From contig NC_092572.1 in assembly GCF_037975245.1 (NCBI RefSeq), forward strand, positions 14,762,269-14,826,268: 64,000 nt of DNA, read 5' to 3'. This document shows, piece after piece, positions 61,230 through 64,000 of this stretch. Source of the DNA: Apostichopus japonicus (taxonomy: Eukaryota; Echinodermata; Holothuroidea; Aspidochirotida; Stichopodidae). The notes below the pieces were generated by a model. The model saw nothing but the letters and a program-made list of their open reading frames with translations. It searched no databases and was not told the origin of the DNA. A program made the position numbers and the translations under genes. Numbering within the stretch: position 1 is the first letter of the stretch; the number at the start of each line of letters is the position of its first letter.

Positions 61230-62884
61230 TGGTTCAAGTATGGAGAAAACTCTCCATGAAAGCTGATGTTACCTAGCATAGGCAACTAAATTGATATACA
61301 TGTATTAATTTGATTAACTAGCATAATTTTGACCTGACGCTAGGCTTAACAGTATTGGTCCAACTCTTGGCATATCTTTATCAGATCATACTGTAGCCTT
61401 CTTTTGATGCCTAAGGCATGATTTTATGGTCTGCAGAACTGTTTCACTGAAACTTTGATTATTATTAAACCGAATTCAAACTTTGCTAAGTCAACCTCTC
61501 ATTGTTGAGTAATTGTCTTTAATTTGGTTTTTAATTTGAAAACATTGATTGAAAGTTGTGAGAAACACAACTCATGGTAAACACATATTAAGAGTATTGA
61601 GAGATAAGTACAAGATATAGTATCTCTGTCCTTGTTGATATAGAATATTATTACACAGGTGCTAGAAGTCATGGAAGCACATGAGGGTTTACCATGAATA
61701 TACTAATATGTTGTTGGTACTTGTGTATTGGCTGAAAAGCCAGTTTTCATCTTTGCTAAGTGTACATGTTGTAGCTTAAGTGTCGGTCCTTATTTCACTT
61801 GTCAAGTTTCTCGTTTCAAGAATGATGATTATTTCAGACATTTTTCAATTTTCCAGTTCCTCATGAATGCTCTCCAAATTGTTTGGCTGATGAAATGTTC
61901 TCAAATTGTGTTGAATTCATTCCTTTCAATCAGCTTGACCATTATAGTGAACAATATACATCAAAGGAAGTTTTGGCATTTTACGAAGTACTCCATAGGT
62001 TTGATAGCAATGTCTAGTAAGGTTCATTATAAAGAGTCATATTGCAAGTATTAAAAATAAACAGGCACTTAGTAACAAAAAGAGGTACAGTTTATTCATG
62101 TTTGTAAACATTCATCAAAAAGGTATCTGCATACGCAAACTGGAAGATGATCTTATGTAAAACTACTTTAAAAAAAATACTAAAATTTATTTCACACCAA
62201 AGGTATATATATACTGTACATATTGCTTTGATATTTGTCTTTACAGCATTGCATTGGCCACACTGATTCACAAGGAGACTCCATGAACTGTGACTGTAAC
62301 ATCCTGCTGGAGGTCTGAGACATTGAAGATTCTGTAATGCTTCCGTTTGGGTATGCAGTTTACTATAGTAACACAGAAATATTTAAGCTCAGGTATTTGT
62401 TTCATTTATTTCTGCCATTAAACCACAATCATATACATTTGTTTATACATAGTTATATCAATTTGGCAGCAGTCAGGGTTGTTTAGGTAGTCAGGGGGAG
62501 GGAGGGGAGGAAGGGAGGGAGTGTATAAAAATGAGTCTAGTTGCAATGTCTATCTGCTTTCCAATATATGAAATCTTATCTTTTACAATACTGTCTCAGG
62601 TGAAAGAAGAAGATGAAGAAAATTGAAGGAAAATTGTGAGTCTTGGATGTCTGTAATGAAGCTGGATCAGGCTTAGAAGAAGTGGTTGAAAGATCATAAT
62701 CTCCACCAAATACGAGAAGATCCTTCAAGCCTGTCCTCTACAGAGAGATCTGGAAGTGTTATCTGGAGGTGAATTAACAGAAATTGGAGAAAAAGTAAGA
62801 TTCAAGGAAAACATCAGTGTGAGCCAGTATCATGAACATCAGTCTTGTCCTCTCAACAGTTGATTGTTGTCAAGATCATTTCTA
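61230..62884. other. Non-coding
   Basis: A 108-codon open frame at 61728-62054 shows no recognised motif, is AT-rich and lacks splice or promoter context. Purine-rich runs lie at about 62495-62520. Nothing is supported. Confidence 0.4.
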
Positions 62885-64000
62885 AATGTAGGAGACACGC
62901 CTTAGCCTGTTGGAACCAGTCGGTATTTGGTGTGGTCTGTTTTTGTGCTAACTGTACGAGACACAGTGCCTTAGCCTATTGAAAAAGGTATTTGGTGTGG
63001 TCAGTTTTTGTGCTAAATGTACGAGACACAGTACCTTAGCCTGTTGGAACAAGTTGGCATTTGGTGTGGTCAGTTTTTGTGCTAAATGTACGAGACACAG
63101 TGCCTTAGCCTGTTCGAACCAGTCGGTATTTGGTGTTGTCTGTTTTTGTGCTAAGTGTACGAGACACAGTGCCTTAGCCTGTTGGAACCAGTGGGTATTT
63201 GGTGTGTTCTTGTTATTGTGCTAAATGTATGAGACATGGTGCCTTAGCCTGTTGGATCCAGTCGGTATTTGATGTTGTTTTTTTTGTGCTAAACTACTAT
63301 TCTTACAGAAAGGCTGAACAAGTTCCATGATATAGTTTGTACAGAGTAACACATTCCACTCATTCCAAGCAACCATGACAACATCAAAATGAAGCTAATT
63401 GGTGTCTTAGTTTATTGGCATGAGATACTAATTAATGTAGTCTGTTTTTGTGCTAAATTATTGAGACATGGTGCCTTAGTTTATTGGTATTAGTTTTTAA
63501 TTAGAAATGTAGGAGATATTTTTGTGCTAAATGTATAAGACCTCAGCCTTAGCCTATTGGAACCAGTCGGTAATTGGTGTGGTGTGTTTGTATTAAATTG
63601 ATAAGTTCTGCCTTAGTTTATTGATATGAGTTGCTAATTAGTGTGGTCTGTTTTGTGCTAAATTAATGAGACCCGGTGCCTTAGTTTGTTGGCATCATTT
63701 TGTAATTAGTAATTTGGTTGTCTTAAATTGATGATTGTTGCCTTAGATTGTTGGAAAGAGTTGCCAATTAGTGTGGTCTCGGTTGTGGTAAATTAAAAAG
63801 ACAGTTGATTGTTGTCAAGATCAGAAAATTCAAAGATGAGCTGATTTGATGGAAAAACACCAGCTAAGCTGGAAAGCTGCAATATACAGTCAAGGTTAGT
63901 CATAAGAAAGAAAGGTTCATAAAAATGTAATATATATTTAATTATGTTTCTACCAGTAAAGTTTCAATCACAGCCTAAAATTTGTTGGAATTAGTTGCTA
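62885..64000. repeat. About 69-bp minisatellite, decaying to the window end
   Basis: GAGACACAGTGCCTTAGCCT recurs at 62892 (short form), 62958, 63023, 63092, 63161 and 63231, mostly 65-70 bp apart, with TTTGTGCTAAATGTAC between. From about 63400 to the end, more diverged copies of the same words (TTTTGTGCTAAATT, GTGCCTTAGTTTATTGG) continue with other sequence between. The open frame at 62979-63224 is the 69-bp unit translated as 23-residue repeats. Confidence 0.9.

Noticed and set aside
61728-62054. 108-codon plus-strand frame
   Set aside because: AT-rich, no motif and no neighbouring exon.
62979-63224. 81-codon Cys-rich repeat protein
   Set aside because: It is the translation of a minisatellite; adjacent units break the frame and there is no start or splice context.

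Overview
The window is eukaryotic nuclear DNA, probably from a marine invertebrate, with an echinoderm-like or related deuterostome the best but weak guess. The reasons are split genes with GT-AG introns, AT-rich non-coding DNA with many TAGGCCTA-like stretches, and a repeat mix of Tx1-like and CR1/L2-like LINEs, an intron-bearing integrase, a Mutator-like transposase relic and small TIR elements. There are no operons, ribosome binding sites or CRISPR arrays. Family names rest on motifs read by eye; no database was searched.

Layout. (1) 1-15862 is a satellite of exactly 103 units of 154 bp with no length change. On the minus strand each unit carries RNA polymerase III A-box-like and B-box-like motifs. 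Units 18-59 are repeated in the same variant order as units 60-101, a 6,468-bp higher-order duplication. (2) A 5'-truncated Tx1/L1-type LINE on the minus strand (15862-18801) ends with its poly(A) tail on the last satellite unit. (3) 19341-21977 holds two pieces of a CR1/L2-like LINE on the plus strand; a longer, damaged copy of the same family lies on the minus strand at about 37786-42200. All three copies keep a 3'-terminal hairpin with paired base changes. (4) 22-37 kb is a graveyard of broken host-like and transposon genes: a TIR element with telomere-like repeats, an integrase pseudogene in four exons whose splice joins are still readable, ubiquitin-protease-like exons, a His-Me-finger-like relic, and a Mutator-like transposase relic split by a later LINE insertion.

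(5) The only clearly recognisable host gene is adducin, plus strand, 44.3-52.5 kb. Exons for the neck and the start of the tail (49062-52546) are clean. The aldolase-like head exons (44267-44936) carry a stop and four frame breaks, and the exon at 50044 has no GT donor where the family's exon boundary falls. The locus is therefore a decayed or partial copy, or badly assembled upstream. (6) 52.5-64 kb is mostly non-coding. It holds a possible TATA promoter (57.5 kb), a 962-bp hAT-like non-autonomous element with a perfect 8-bp target duplication, and a 69-bp minisatellite running to the window end.

The best candidate for something new is the left end: a highly homogeneous, Pol III-box-bearing satellite with a nested higher-order structure, bordered by a LINE of a clade known to include families that insert into RNA-gene arrays.
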